Below, piece after piece: positions 24,514 to 36,415 of a stretch of 56,614 nt of DNA. The stretch comes from Gamarada debralockiae. Its lineage: Eukaryota; Ascomycota; Leotiomycetes; Helotiales; Hyphodiscaceae. Position 1 is the first letter of the stretch. Each line of letters starts with the position of its first letter. The notes under the pieces were generated by a model. The model was not told the DNA's origin. It saw nothing but the letters and a program-made list of their open reading frames with translations, and ran no database searches. Location: positions 1-56,614 of the forward strand of contig NXFV01001564.1 in the NCBI GenBank assembly GCA_002803225.1, in the 5' to 3' direction. The position numbers were made by a program, and so were the translations under genes.

Positions 24514-25261
24514 GGCTCATGTAGATTGGTTTCGTTGTGAGAATGGAGTGAGGTTTGAGAGATTGTGGCACGTAACGCGAGCCTTAATGACGACAGCTGA
24601 CGTACTGCCGAGGAACGATCACGTGCCACGTGCCAGCTTCGTGTCGATCAGAGGGAGAAGCCACAATGGATTTGGAGTCCTGGATCCGCACTGTATTTCA
24701 AGGCCATATAATTGCGTTCATACAAAACGACTCCTAATTTGACATCATGAGAAAAGATTAGGATAAAAGAATGCCTTCATAGCCTTGTTAGCTGACTGGA
24801 GTTGTGCCATTTGAGCTTGAGTAGTGCACGCTAGAAGGACGACACTTGAGTCTTGCCATATCTGGGGGCTATTTATCTAAAGAGTAGTGTGCTCACTCTC
24901 AATATGGGCAGCATTGTAGCCAAGGAATGAGTTAAAGCCCCGCCATGACTTAATGGGGTGGAGTCTGATAGACTCAACACTCTCGCACCGTAGGTAGACC
25001 GAAGACAAAGCGAGCATATGCCCAACTCACGTACTTCTGCAGCTGCCTTATAGCACAGATATGGTCCAAGTTGCTTCTGTGGGCAACCTCCAAGCCCATT
25101 TCGCCCTTGTTATCGTGCAGAAAGAGTCGAGCAAGGGCATGGACACTTTGGCCTGACGCGATTTGCCACCCTAGCCAGCACCTGTAGATAATCTCACGCG
25201 CTCACAAAGAGCAAACGCAGCGACGTTGTAGGCGCATCAGTCCAATCTTTGCAATTCCATT
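24514..25261. other. intergenic region
   Basis: About 750 bases upstream of the DUF726 gene and downstream of the next minus-strand gene. Beyond the tandem CACGTG boxes I see nothing structured. Confidence 0.6.
24620..24632. promoter_or_regulatory. tandem CACGTG boxes upstream of the DUF726 gene
   Basis: Two CACGTG palindromes at 24620-24625 and 24627-24632, one base apart. CACGTG is the core for bHLH factors and, in some fungi, Cbf1. A double site is more suggestive than a single one, but the factor is unknown. Confidence 0.35.
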
Positions 25262-25710
25262 TCAGTCCTTTGTATTTTGGTTGGCTGGGTTGTCTCTTTG
25301 TCCTCCGCTCACACCATCGGACCCTTTCGACCAAAGACTCATATTTGACCACCAAGAACTCGGCGATGTTGGCTTTAAGGTAGATTCTGTTGCTGCAGAT
25401 CGACTGGCTGCTGCCTCAGCGTTTCTCAATGCCTCCGTCTCGACTTGCTCGGATTCGGACGGAAGAGCGATTTCTAGAGCTTTTCTGTTGCCAATTAGGA
25501 CATTTTGAATAATGCATTGAACCAAGTCCCACCTGGCTTGCTCATCTTTCTCCTGCTGTTGTTCTTTGAATGCTGGACCAAAGACCCATACACCTAGAAT
25601 GATGTTCAGTGCTGTCATCGAAGCTGATGAAGTGCTAGGCCATTCATACCATTTGCGATGCCAAAAGCAGTGGCTAGGAACAATGGGAAGACTCCCCGTA
25701 ATCTACTCAT
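25262..25710 (-). CDS. small protein with N-terminal membrane anchor
   Basis: Exon 1 (25650-25710) and exon 2 (25262-25593) join over a 56-nt intron to give 130 residues. The N-terminus MSRLRGVFPLFLATAFGIAN followed by GVWVFGPAF is a single hydrophobic segment with a basic start, consistent with an inner mitochondrial or ER membrane anchor. The rest is a charged helix (FKEQQQEKDEQ) and a Ser/Trp-containing tail (SPSSWWSNMSLWSKG). Pattern and size resemble small fungal organellar proteins, but I cannot name it. It is divergent from the Mus7/Mms22 gene and shares its 266-base promoter. Confidence 0.65.
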
Positions 25711-25861
25711 GGAAATTGATGCCTTGTCGAATATTACTTGGGACGTGCTGGAGTTTAACTCCTGAGAAGCAAAATAGTTAATAGAAAGGTAGATTTTATC
25801 ATAGTTCGCCCAGAAGATTCGCTACCGGCTTGACGCGGCCGCTCGACCCACTCTTCCGACG

Positions 25862-25886
25862 ACGCGTAAAGTCGAGGAAAACGCGT
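25862..25886. promoter_or_regulatory. paired ACGCGT (MCB-type) boxes upstream of the Mus7/Mms22 gene
   Basis: ACGCGT at 25862-25867 and 25881-25886, 19 bases apart start to start, lie 91-115 bases upstream of the ATG at 25977 in a short divergent promoter. MCB elements bind the MBF complex and drive G1/S expression of replication and repair genes in yeasts, which fits the downstream product. Confidence 0.5.
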
Positions 25887-25976
25887 GAACTTCCGGATAA
25901 CATGGAAAAGCGCAAGACTCGAAACAATGTCCATCAATACTGTAGGAATAAGTCCGATATATTATAAGCATGCCAT

Positions 25977-28900
25977 ATGATATCTATGGCATCTTGGAAG
26001 GTGAAAGGGGTAGTCCCAGACTCCGACGACGAAGATTCTCTGGAAAGCCAAAGTAATGCCAGTGATGCGGATCAAGGAGATGAACCACAAAGTAACGACC
26101 TTCATGGTCATGACCAGATTATTGAGAAGGAAAACGAAGGGCCGCTGGGGGCGGATCCGGTTGAAAGGGCTCGACTCGATGAGAAGACTCCTACGGACGA
26201 CAGCAGGATTCACGAACAACCTTCTGGAATACTCACTGCGAATACCACCGTGTTCTCCAAACCACATACCGATGATCGACGTCTATTCCCTTCATCTTCT
26301 CCAGCTTCACCGCAGGTCTTCGAAGTTCCTCGGTCTCTGTGGGATCTTGATCATGACTTGACGGATTCTGAGAACGAAACCACTAGAAAATCCCAGGATC
26401 TGCTTCCTGCAAATCCGTTGCTAGTAGCGGATGAAATATCGAAAAGCTATGTACGCCTCACGTCACCAGTATCGAGCCTGCTCTCTTCTCCTCCGAGAAG
26501 TCAGCAAGAAGAGGCATCTAATTCACGATCGAATACCTCTCCGCAAGAAGAAAACCACGGTCCTCTAGAACCTCAGCTTACAGCGAATGCCGACAATCCC
26601 ACGAACGAAGATGTAACGTCCCATACATTTCAAGAATCTGCCACTTTGTATAAACGTGCCCTCCGGCAGAGAGCTCCAATCCAACTACATCCATACGCAA
26701 TGGAGCAGGAAAAATATCGCCGCATTTTGAAGGCCCGTGGTATGACACCCATGAGACTTGCCGACACCCAAGACGACGACCCCAGGAGACAACATATTGC
26801 GTCGTCAGACCCGAATTCGCAAGACCTGAACTCACAAGAGGTGGAGCAAGAAACGGAGGAGAGTCAACCAATGGACTTCAGTTGGGATTTCGAAGCTGTA
26901 TCCTCCAGACAGAACGTTGAGAGCCAAGGCCAGGGAAGCCAAAGCAGTGACGTTTCTGCTTCAAACGATGACGATGAATTTCCTGATATTGACGAGTTGC
27001 TTCGAGGCCAGCAGCCAGCTTCACGGCGAGCGGAGCACAAGCGGCGAACGAAAGTTTATTCTTCCAAGGCTAAACGTCCTCAGTTGTCGCGAATACAGAC
27101 CCAGAGGACCGAAAGCACAAATTTTGAGCAAAGAGCAGCCGATGTTTTCGATATTCCTGCCTCTCCGCCCGCATCAAGTTCCCCATTTCCAACCACGGCC
27201 CGAAGCGCACATAGAACAGTATCTCAAGCTATATCCATCTCTTCCAAAGAGCCTACACCCAGCTGGCTTGATCAAGACGAGCTCAACTTCCAAACAGCTC
27301 CGGATCTACCCACTCCTGCGACAAGCGCAATCAAGCCAGTCTCTGATCCTATATTCTTGGAATCGGACTTGGATGAAGACCCATTTGCGAATGAACTAAG
27401 TGACTCGGCTTCATCTTCATCATCAGATGAATCTATGCAGATCCGTAAAGTAGGCAAGAAAATCCGCGGTGTACTCCCAGCCTCCCATCTCCGGCTGGAT
27501 CAGCAACTGAAGAAGCAGAACCCTCCGATCCGGATCCAGAGAGATAGTCTCAGTGCTTCGCCTCAAAAATCTTCTGTTCGACGTGGTGTCGCTCTTCCCA
27601 AAGTGCTTGATAACACCCAAACTGCTCCCGCCTCGACAAACAATGGACTTCCATTTCTCTCTGATGATTCCGACAATAACGAGAGTGATCAGAATGGACT
27701 GATCATGGAAGACGATGATAGTGGGGACTTGGGCAGCGTTTTTGCACAAAATCGTATAGGATATGCGGAGGAAGAGGATAGGATTGACGCCATGCTCCCA
27801 TCCCTCAAGCGCTCAAGACCCTTCAATATGAAACCAAGGAAGAAGAAGAGAGTAGGGTCGGCATCAATACCTAGAGGACATACTCACCAACCCAAAACCA
27901 CCCATCACCTTGTGAAAGGGTCATCCTCTAAGAGCTACACCAATCGCCGAGCCAAAAAAGGAAATGTTCCTCAAAAGAATTACGAGGGGGCGTCTGGTCA
28001 GTACAGAAAACCGAGGCCACCAAGACTCAGCATTTTGGATGTCACCGACCTCGTTGAGCACACCGATGGAAAGTTGCCTCAATTTATCAAGGTTGCAGCT
28101 CGTACTGCGAGGTCAAGAGTCGGTCAGGGGAGGCAGAGCCCTTCCAACAAATACATCAGGTTGGCCAACCGCGAGGATACATTTGACGCCCAGTCAGTGC
28201 TGGAGGAGTGGAAAGAAGGCAAGATCAAGCCTAGAACCGTTGGAAATCCCATTGCAAGCTCCACCGCCGCTCCGAGACCACCTCTTGGTCAGATTGCAGA
28301 CAATTGCCAGACACGACTGCAACCACCAATGATGAAGGTCAAACCTCGTTCCCAAGCTGTGAAAACTGGACATGGTCGTCTAGATATGCCACGACAGCTT
28401 GTCGTCTCCAGAGGAGGGCAGACGTCGATGAGAGATTTTGTATTCGCAGAGCAACGGGTGCTCCCACCACCATATTCTATCCCTGGTCCTAGCCTAAAAG
28501 CTGCCCACCATGTTCCTCAACAGCGTCCAGTCAAGCCTCGCTATGGGACACCACAATCAAGGCCCGCACAGCTCGAATGCTCTGAGAGAGAATACTCTCG
28601 TCAAAATCCCATTGTTGCTTTCAAAACGACAAAGAAAGCTCTTGACGCTCTTTTCCGGACCAGCAGGAAATGTCCCGTCCAACAGCAAAATCTGCAACTT
28701 CACCGTTTTCTTGCCGATGATGATATTGTTCGACCCTCAATAGAGACGGCTCCTATTTCTGAGCCTGGTGTCTCGGTTCCGGTGAGGTTGAGCCCAGAGC
28801 CTACAACAACATTGCCCAAGCGGAGGAAAAGACTGCCACAAAGGATCGATGCAGGTGCCGCACGATATCGTCAACCTAGTGAACCTCTAGTCCTTGATTT

Positions 28901-31900
28901 GATATCCTCTGCCCAAGTTCAAGAGGCCACCGGCAAGGATAAGAAATTGATGGGATTGGCCAAGTTTGGTACACGCTATCCGAACCATTTCGATATCTTC
29001 CCACTGCAGTCTGGGATATTCTTCCATGAAAGTACCTTCATTGGCAGTGGCCGTCTCTCAGAAGCTGTCAAGGTTCCGACGGCTATACCCTTCGGCGTAT
29101 CGCGGGGGCACAGTTCTTTTCGGCTTGGCGATAAAGATTTCCGATGGGGCCAGTGGAACGAAGATGTATCCTCCGAAGTCGGGTTGTTCTTTGACTGCCT
29201 TCTGGAGCTCCTTATTCAATGTCCGCTTAGCCCGAACTCGTCTGATCCCAGCCCAGCTGGCTCAATGGAGTTTATGGTTGACTATGTGCAGCATCACATC
29301 AGCTTCGCAAGCTCAGAGAGCCGATCTGACTTTCTTTCCAGGATGCTCGAGGTACTGCACGATTTTTCGTCTCGCGCAGGTGAAACAGGGCACCTGGTCG
29401 AAAAGATCAAAGCTCAACGCTGGATTGACACCATGGCAAGATGCACTGTTCTCATCATGCAGCTTCTCCATATATCCCGCGCAGTACAATCTGCGGTGAG
29501 TTTTCAGCTCGAAGATCTGTTGAAGAATGTTGCGTGTCTCTGCGCGAAGCTTTTGGTCCACCAGGGTTTGGATAGCATTCGAAAGCTGTACGATGATCTC
29601 CAATACCTCGCTTTCAGAGAACGTGGAATCAAGAGTGACCAATACATTGCTCTCGCATGGGTGATAATTCTGAAGGTATTAGATGCAGCCCGGATTCCTA
29701 AAGGGTCGTTCTGGGATGTAACGAACATGGCACTGGCGGAAGACGACATGAACAATATCGACGACGCTCGTATCATGGAGCAGATATGGTACTCTGTATT
29801 TTCCCTCCTCCCATTATGTGAATTTGATGAATTCGGGGTCGTTGTTCCTGGCCTTCGACAAAGGCGTTCGTTTGACAATTGGTCGACCCCGCAGCGTATG
29901 TTGAGAAGAGTATTTGCGTTGTATTCGACTAACGCCAAGCAATCTCCCGGCTTCAATGACTACTGTAGAGCACTTGTTAGCCGCTGTCATTGTCTGATGC
30001 GCGAATGGGGATGGTGGAAGTGTAGTGGAATGATTGGAACCTTGTTTGACTTCTTTGCTTCACAAAAACTTGGCCATCTGCGCAACGAAGAGGTCTACAA
30101 GTCGCCGCGTTTCCTCGAGGAGCTTGACGCAGAACCGTCTCTAGATGTTGAGCCTGAAGACCGTTGCTTCCACATCTTTCTGAAAATCGTTTCACTTGCA
30201 ATCAAGCACCTACGCCAAGTAGGAGACGAGAAGAGTATCCGGAATTTGGTGGCTCGACTGCTGCCGAACCACGATCGACAATACCCGAAGGAAGAGACTA
30301 TTCATCAACGAGAATTGGCTGCATTGAGAAACCACCATGATCTCTTGTGCACTCTCTACTGGGCCTCTCCGCCAGACTATCGCCCTTCATTGAATCTGAT
30401 TCAAGAGCTTGTCATTGCAGACCAATCGCACAAAGAAGCATGCTTGATCAATCTCAGAGCGTTAGACAACCTGGCACGATACGTTTTCACTTCCTCTGCG
30501 AACGAAAGTGCAGTGTATCAACAGTTCAGTCGATGGCAAGACGCATTTTTTGACAAACTTCTACATCAATATCTGGACGCCGGCTCAGAGGTTCGAAGAC
30601 AGGCTGAGCTGCTTCCAGTTTCCAATGAACTATCAATCACAGAGACGCAACTACAGAAAACGATTGCTTCAAACAGGAGAAGCACCATGGAGACGATCAA
30701 ATCTCTTTTGCACGGTCTTCGACGCAACGTTAACAATGCCAAGGACGCCAATGCAGCCTTGAGCGCTGTCAATGCTGGTAGGTTGTACCAGCCAAGCTAC
30801 CAGGCGCCTACTGACTTTTTCCAGATTTGCTGTCCAAGATCTTGAATCCAGGAATATTCAGCGTTTATCGAGACATCGACCAGCAGTTGGTTAGCTCTGC
30901 CATGATTGCTTTGGAGGATTACATGGACCGTGTGAACGTTTTGCACCCTTTGGACGCTCCACAGTTCACTTCTTGCCACGACGAATTTGATAGCCAAGGA
31001 AGCCTCGATCTGATAGGTTTGGCGATAGAGAGACAGATGATGATACATGTATGTTGAATTGATAAGCCCTGTTTCAGTGTTAGGGTTCTAACTTGGATAG
31101 CCATTGCACGACATCATCTTACCCAACTTGGCTGCAATTACGAGGGACATCCTCGAATGTCGCCTTTATCAACCTGCTGAACCGTCTTTCATGGAAGATC
31201 TCATTTTATGTTGGGCTCATTTAGTCGCACTCGTCACTGAAGAGAAATATGTATGTTATTTCAAAGGAGTGAGTATGGGCATTGCTGATTTCCAATCAGG
31301 AACTCAGAGGCTTTATTGTTGGTGGCGTAAATGCAGTTTTTGAGAATCGCCGGCGGCACGCCAGAGCGAATAAGTACTGGCCTTTGTTCCTCAGCCAGCT
31401 GCTTAAAGATAAGGGAATCGATGGTTTGAAGGTAAGCAATCCTGCTTCATCACATTAGATTTGAACTCTTGCTGACTCACCAAGGTGACTGGGTTCGATT
31501 TAGGGCTAGAATGGATGCAGATCATTACGAGCAATCCGGCATCACTTATCTACGAGCCGAATTTTTCGCTTCGATTGTATGAAAAGGGTCATTATTTACT
31601 CAACTCCGACTCAGATTTAGACGGTTTTGATTGGCTATCAACAGAGTGGCCGCGTCGGCACCTGGTACTGGTTCATGGTACAGTCAAAATGCTCTTCAGT
31701 GAACTTGATTGACTAACGGGATGTAGTTGCTGCCAACTCAATGCGAATGATCAAAACAGATCCTAACCATGGCGGTTTTGCAGCCAGCAATCGCCTCTCC
31801 GAGAGAGAGAGACAAGGACTTTTCTCTACCACATTGAAAACTACGATGGACTCGATGCAACAACAACTCGAGTCCATGATACCTTCTTCAACCTCTCACG

Positions 31901-33039
31901 AGAAATACGTGAAGTTCTGCCAGAATGTGGTGAGCTACCTCCGCGCCTACACAAACAACATTCGACCCATCACAGACTTCTTTGTCCGACAGTCCATTCA
32001 CTACTGGCCGAAAGGAGACGATCCGCAGCTTTACGCAGCTGGCATTGTCTCATACTCTCTTCGGCTTCACGACCAACAAGGAAAGACTTCATTTGAGCTG
32101 TTTCACTACCTCTACAGCGGCTGGAAGAATGATCAGATGCATTCTCGTGGGAACAACCATATCACGTGCGTCCTAAAGGGAATGAAGAATTGGTCCTTCA
32201 CCGAGTTCATGCTTGCCAATTTCGTTCCTGCAACTATTGCTGTCGGTTTCAATACTGCTGGAGGAAGTGTGCTTCCGAAGACTTATCTTCCAGCTCTTGC
32301 TAAACGCACTCCACACTTCCTCCAGAGAAACGGCCCCGAAGGCGCGAGTACCTTTACTCAGTTGATCAACATTCTAAAGATGATCATGAATGGTATCACC
32401 GTCCGGGCTTTAAATGCACGTTACACAAATCAATCCCAATGGGGCCAAAATGATGGCGTACTCAGTAGCCATAGAGGGATCATCTCGATTGGGTGCCAAT
32501 TCTGGATCTCGGTTCAGCCAGCCTTGATCGAATATGTCGGGGTACATCCAGCTCAAATGTCGATTCTGGACGGTGTCGCAAGTCCACTCAACGACTTCAT
32601 ATGGAAGGCAACTGTTTACCTCCGTCAGATACAACTGGAAGGTGGTGATATTTGGGATATTTGGGATAGAAGCCAGCTCGATGTAATGACGGGAGAGTAC
32701 GTGGAAAGATTCGTGGCAGAACTGCAGGATGACATTGACAATCACTGGGACTGGAAGCCGGAGTCGCCAGATTTCGTGTCGGTGAAGGTCACTGGTGCTC
32801 GTGAGGGTGGAAGTACCAAGGTGTCACTAGTCCAAGGCGTTCCTACTCTCGACGAAGTACTTAAGCTTGGGATGTCCTACTTTGGTGGGATTAGCCAAGA
32901 GTCTCGGGATAGTCAGCTCTCACAGACGGAGCACCCTAAAAAGCCTGGAGAAAAGCCTCGCTTTCCTGGGCGCTTTCCAAACTGGATGATGTCCCACCCC
33001 GTAGAGAAATTTCCCGGGGTCTTCCGGGGTTTATTTTAA
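25977..33039 (+). CDS. mus7: Mus7/Mms22 family replication-fork repair protein
   Basis: Mus7 (fission yeast) and Mms22 (budding yeast) act with the Rtt101/Cul8-type E3 ligase pathway at damaged forks, promoting recombination after alkylation damage. Six exons, 25977-30777, 30825-31048, 31101-31250, 31300-31431, 31485-31677 and 31727-33039, give about 2,270 residues; ATG 25986 (MASWKVKGVVPDSDDED) is an equally likely start. The opening WK.KG.VPDSD(D/E)ED is typical of the family. Residues ~20-950 are acidic, Ser-rich and disordered, with many SQ/TQ-containing stretches. A PIP-box-like QTSMRDFV occurs near residue 815. The C-terminal ~1,250 residues form the conserved helical region (WKVIIL-like repeats; FDWLSTEWPRRHLVLVH, MHSRGNNHITCVLKGMKNW). 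The last intron uses the donor at 31678, chosen because it alone keeps the frame. No breaks seen. Confidence 0.88.
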
Positions 33040-33298
33040 GTAGATAGTTCATTTCGATGATACGCTGAGGACTAGGAGGGGATAATACAGATTCAAATCA
33101 ATGAAAGACAGCCTCAACTCTTATTACTTTCCTTGTAAGGTGAAATATGTAAATAATCACGTGATGACCATTCAATCAGGAAAGTTGACGCGCAGAGCCT
33201 CAATCTATTTATTTGACGAAAGCTTCAACCAAGATATCGTTCACAACAAGTCAATCTTTCTTTCCAGCAATTGCTCTTGTGAGCGTAACCTCTACCGA
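33040..33298. promoter_or_regulatory. short intergenic promoter with TCACGTGA palindrome
   Basis: Only about 260 bases separate the Mus7/Mms22 stop from the AAA ATPase start. TCACGTGA at 33157-33164 is an extended E-box palindrome. The frame of the AAA gene remains open for 66 codons upstream of 33299, but these residues do not look like protein from that family. Confidence 0.4.
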
Positions 33299-36200
33299 AT
33301 GCATGCCGCCGTATTCCACGTTCTTCGAGCGGCTCAAAGACCCATTTCGAGGCATGCATGTCGCAGTATTGCTGGCGTCCGACATACTTTTCCTCGTCGC
33401 AACTTCCATCGCTCAGCAATCTCCCATCGAATACCAGAAGAACCTCCTCCTGCAGAGAGCGATAGATATGATGCGGTGTCCGAGAATCGAGAAAATGGGC
33501 TAGATGGGCCAGAGGCGAAGGGTGAGGTCGAGAATCTGCCCGTAGAGGCACAAAGAGAAAGCACAACATCTGCGAGTTCAAGGGAAGCGCTGGATCCGGA
33601 CGATGCCAACGCTGAGATCGAAGATAGAAGATTAGGTACGGCTGAAGAAGAGGAGTCCATATCATTACGGACTCTAGAGCAAGGGTTAGGTCAAGGGAAG
33701 AACGAGGATGAGTTGACGGATGATTCCCCTCAGCCAGTGGATGTGGAGAATTGGGCTCTTTCGCAGAGGAGACAAGCAAGATCTGGGTCGGGCCGCGTGA
33801 GGCCCAATCGTTCAAGGAAGCCTGAAGGATTACCTCCCGTTGTCCTTCCTGAGTGGTTCTTTAGCAAGAATGTGATATGCGCTGGGCAGGCTGACCTCTC
33901 GAGCGGATCTCTGGCGGTATATTCTGAGGAGAGTGGGTCAGAACGAATCGCTGAGACTGACCAAACGAATGATATCTCTGAGTCCGATCTTCCTACTGCG
34001 CAAAATGCCAAGTACACCATACACGTCGATGTCTATAGAGAGATAATTTCAGCCGCAAGATCTGGCCTGGCTCTACGTCCTCCACGAAATATCCCAACGA
34101 CCTCTATTCCTCGGCCTGTCACGCTTTTGCAATGTCCTAAAGATGGTGGAACGTTGTACTTGGACTCCATCGTGGAGACAGTTGCTCAAAAGTTGGGTGC
34201 TGACCTAGTCCGGCTGGACGCCGATGATATTGCACAGCTCGTTGGTACTTACGCGGATGAAAATTTGGCTTGGAGTTGGTCCAAAACCGCTCTTCTTGGC
34301 TATGATGCCCAAAAGGTTGCTGGAAAATTGGAGGACTATGAGAAGGATCTGAGTTTGGAGGAGGATCTTGAGGCTGAGGACGAAAGCCCGATGTCCAAGT
34401 TTTTACCATTCACCAGCTTCTTGAATCGAGCCAGTCGTCCACGCAATAAATCAGCGTTCGTCGTCTCTGGACCCGGCTCCCCTTTGGCGACGCTCCTCAG
34501 TGCTGCTCGGTCCCAGCCTAGAAACTCAACGTTGTCCGAAAGTATGCCACAGTTTGAAGTGTTCAGCCCTCAGGGCGATCCAAACTCACAGATGCAAATG
34601 AAGTCAGCCTCGGACCAATGGAGTGATCTGAAAGTCTCCGCTGTTCTGGATGCCTTGATAAGTGCTGCTGATGCAAAACGGGCTATGTCCTCAGTTGAAT
34701 TGAACAATGGGATTGCTCAACATGCGGCAAACAGGCCTACGATTGTACATGTTAAGGACTTCAAAGAGCTAAGTAGAATACCAAATGGAGCAGAGCTACT
34801 CAGTAGGCTGCGCAGTGCCATCAATAAGCGGTGGTTTGATGGGAGATCCATGATCCTCTTAGGAACGACTTCGACCGAGGAATCGGAGCCGGCTCTTTCG
34901 AAACCTGAGATCCAGATCCTTCAATCTGATGTGACTGATGGCGAGAAGAGGACCATCTTCGTTCCTCCTGATCGAAGACAGGAACAAGACGTTGCGTTTG
35001 AGTCTGACGAGAAAGCTCGAATCCGCAGCATAAATATTCGGCATATCGAGGACATGATCACGAAGCTCGCAGGCGGAAACCTAGACCCCTCTCTGACTGT
35101 CGATATCGAGAACGGTCTTGATACCGCAACAGCTTTTTCTTCTGATTTGGAAGATCACGTATGGGCATATCCTCGTGTCCACAGACTTGCAACTACGATT
35201 CTCGGACTCAAAACGTCTCCCACAAACATAGACGGTACCGTTTTCACTGAAGCGTGGAAATTGCTTGAAGCTAGCGACGAGGCGAAATTCGCTTGGGGTG
35301 CAGCGGAATTGAGGGAAGAAGACGATGAGGTCGAAGTTATACTGCAGCAAGATTCGAAGGACTCTTCTAAGGCTCTCAAGGACAAGATCAAGAAAATCCG
35401 GAGCGAATGTACAGCCCACGAGAAGAAGTTACTAGGAGGGGTGATTACACCTTCAGATATTCATACCACTTTTACGGATGTTCGTGCACCGAAAGAGACT
35501 GTCGAAGCGCTCAAGACGTTGACCAGTTTGTCTCTTATCCGCCCCGAAGCATTTTCTTACGGTGTTCTCGCCACCGATAAGATTCCTGGTTTGCTTCTCT
35601 ACGGCCCTCCAGGAACCGGTAAAACACTGCTTGCAAAGGCTGTGGCGAAAGAAAGCGGAGCTACAGTGTTGGAGGTGTCGGGAGCTGAAGTGAGTGATAT
35701 GTATGTCGGCGAAGGCGAGAAAAATGTCAAGGCTATCTTCTCGTTGGCGAAGAAATTGTCTCCGTGCGTCGTCTTCATTGATGAAGCCGACAGCCTATTA
35801 GGATCTCGCAGTGGAGAACCATCGAAAAGGAGCAGCCACAGGGAAGTGATCAATCAATTCCTTCGCGAATGGGACGGCTTGAAGGATCTCTCGGCATTCA
35901 TCATGGTAGCAACCAACCGTCCATTCGACCTTGACGATGCGGTTCTACGCCGGCTACCTCGGCGCCTCTTAGTCGATTTACCTGTTGAGAAGGACCGAGA
36001 AGCAATCCTAAAGATTCATCTCAAGGACGAAATACTCCATGAATCAGTCTCACTTGCCAACCTTGCAAAAGACACACCGTTCTACTCAGGTTCGGATCTC
36101 AAGAATGTTTCAGTTGCAGCTGCAATGGCATGTATCCGAGAAGAAAACGAGGTCGCTGCTAGACACACCGGCGAAGAGCTGTACGTTTATCCTCCGAGAC

Positions 36201-36415
36201 GAATCCTAATGAAGCACCACTTCCAAAAAGCTTTAGATGAGATCAGCGCCAGTATCAGCGACGATATGAGTACCCTGAGTGCGATACGAAAATTTGATGA
36301 GAAGTATGGCGATCGGAGAGGAAGGAGGAAGAAAGCCAGTTCTCTGGGATTCGGCGGCACTACTATTCCAGAGAAAGATTCAGAGGCTGCCCGTGTACGG
36401 AAGGTGGAGGTATGA
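33299..36415 (+). CDS. mitochondrial-type AAA ATPase (meiotic/MSP1-spastin clade)
   Basis: An intronless ORF of 1,038 residues from ATG 33299. That start opens an Arg-rich, acid-free leader (MHAAVFHVLRAAQRPISRHA ... FPRRNFHRSAIS) typical of mitochondrial import. A long acidic disordered linker follows. Around residues 240-330 lies a segment resembling an AAA core without Walker A (TLLQCPKDGGTLYLDSIVE, GADLVRLDADD). The active AAA module near the C-terminus has GPPGTGKT (769-776), Walker B VVFIDEAD (~822-829), sensor 1 MVATNRP and the VLRRLPRR arginine fingers, as in Msp1/ATAD1 and spastin/fidgetin relatives. The C-terminal helix region ends basic (GDRRGRRKK). Likely role: remodelling or extraction of proteins at or in mitochondria; substrate unknown. 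Confidence 0.85.
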   Translation: MHAAVFHVLRAAQRPISRHACRSIAGVRHTFPRRNFHRSAISHRIPEEPPPAESDRYDAVSENRENGLDGPEAKGEVENLPVEAQRESTTSASSREALDPDDANAEIEDRRLGTAEEEESISLRTLEQGLGQGKNEDELTDDSPQPVDVENWALSQRRQARSGSGRVRPNRSRKPEGLPPVVLPEWFFSKNVICAGQADLSSGSLAVYSEESGSERIAETDQTNDISESDLPTAQNAKYTIHVDVYREIISAARSGLALRPPRNIPTTSIPRPVTLLQCPKDGGTLYLDSIVETVAQKLGADLVRLDADDIAQLVGTYADENLAWSWSKTALLGYDAQKVAGKLEDYEKDLSLEEDLEAEDESPMSKFLPFTSFLNRASRPRNKSAFVVSGPGSPLATLLSAARSQPRNSTLSESMPQFEVFSPQGDPNSQMQMKSASDQWSDLKVSAVLDALISAADAKRAMSSVELNNGIAQHAANRPTIVHVKDFKELSRIPNGAELLSRLRSAINKRWFDGRSMILLGTTSTEESEPALSKPEIQILQSDVTDGEKRTIFVPPDRRQEQDVAFESDEKARIRSINIRHIEDMITKLAGGNLDPSLTVDIENGLDTATAFSSDLEDHVWAYPRVHRLATTILGLKTSPTNIDGTVFTEAWKLLEASDEAKFAWGAAELREEDDEVEVILQQDSKDSSKALKDKIKKIRSECTAHEKKLLGGVITPSDIHTTFTDVRAPKETVEALKTLTSLSLIRPEAFSYGVLATDKIPGLLLYGPPGTGKTLLAKAVAKESGATVLEVSGAEVSDMYVGEGEKNVKAIFSLAKKLSPCVVFIDEADSLLGSRSGEPSKRSSHREVINQFLREWDGLKDLSAFIMVATNRPFDLDDAVLRRLPRRLLVDLPVEKDREAILKIHLKDEILHESVSLANLAKDTPFYSGSDLKNVSVAAAMACIREENEVAARHTGEELYVYPPRRILMKHHFQKALDEISASISDDMSTLSAIRKFDEKYGDRRGRRKKASSLGFGGTTIPEKDSEAARVRKVEV

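Noticed and set aside
33101..33298. 66-residue N-terminal extension of the AAA ATPase
   Set aside because: Frame is open, but the ATG at 33299 begins a classical presequence, and the upstream residues look like translated promoter, including the TCACGTGA site.
33225..33815. 196-codon minus-strand ORF opposite the AAA ATPase leader
   Set aside because: Its residues are the reverse shadow of the targeting sequence and acidic linker; no family features.
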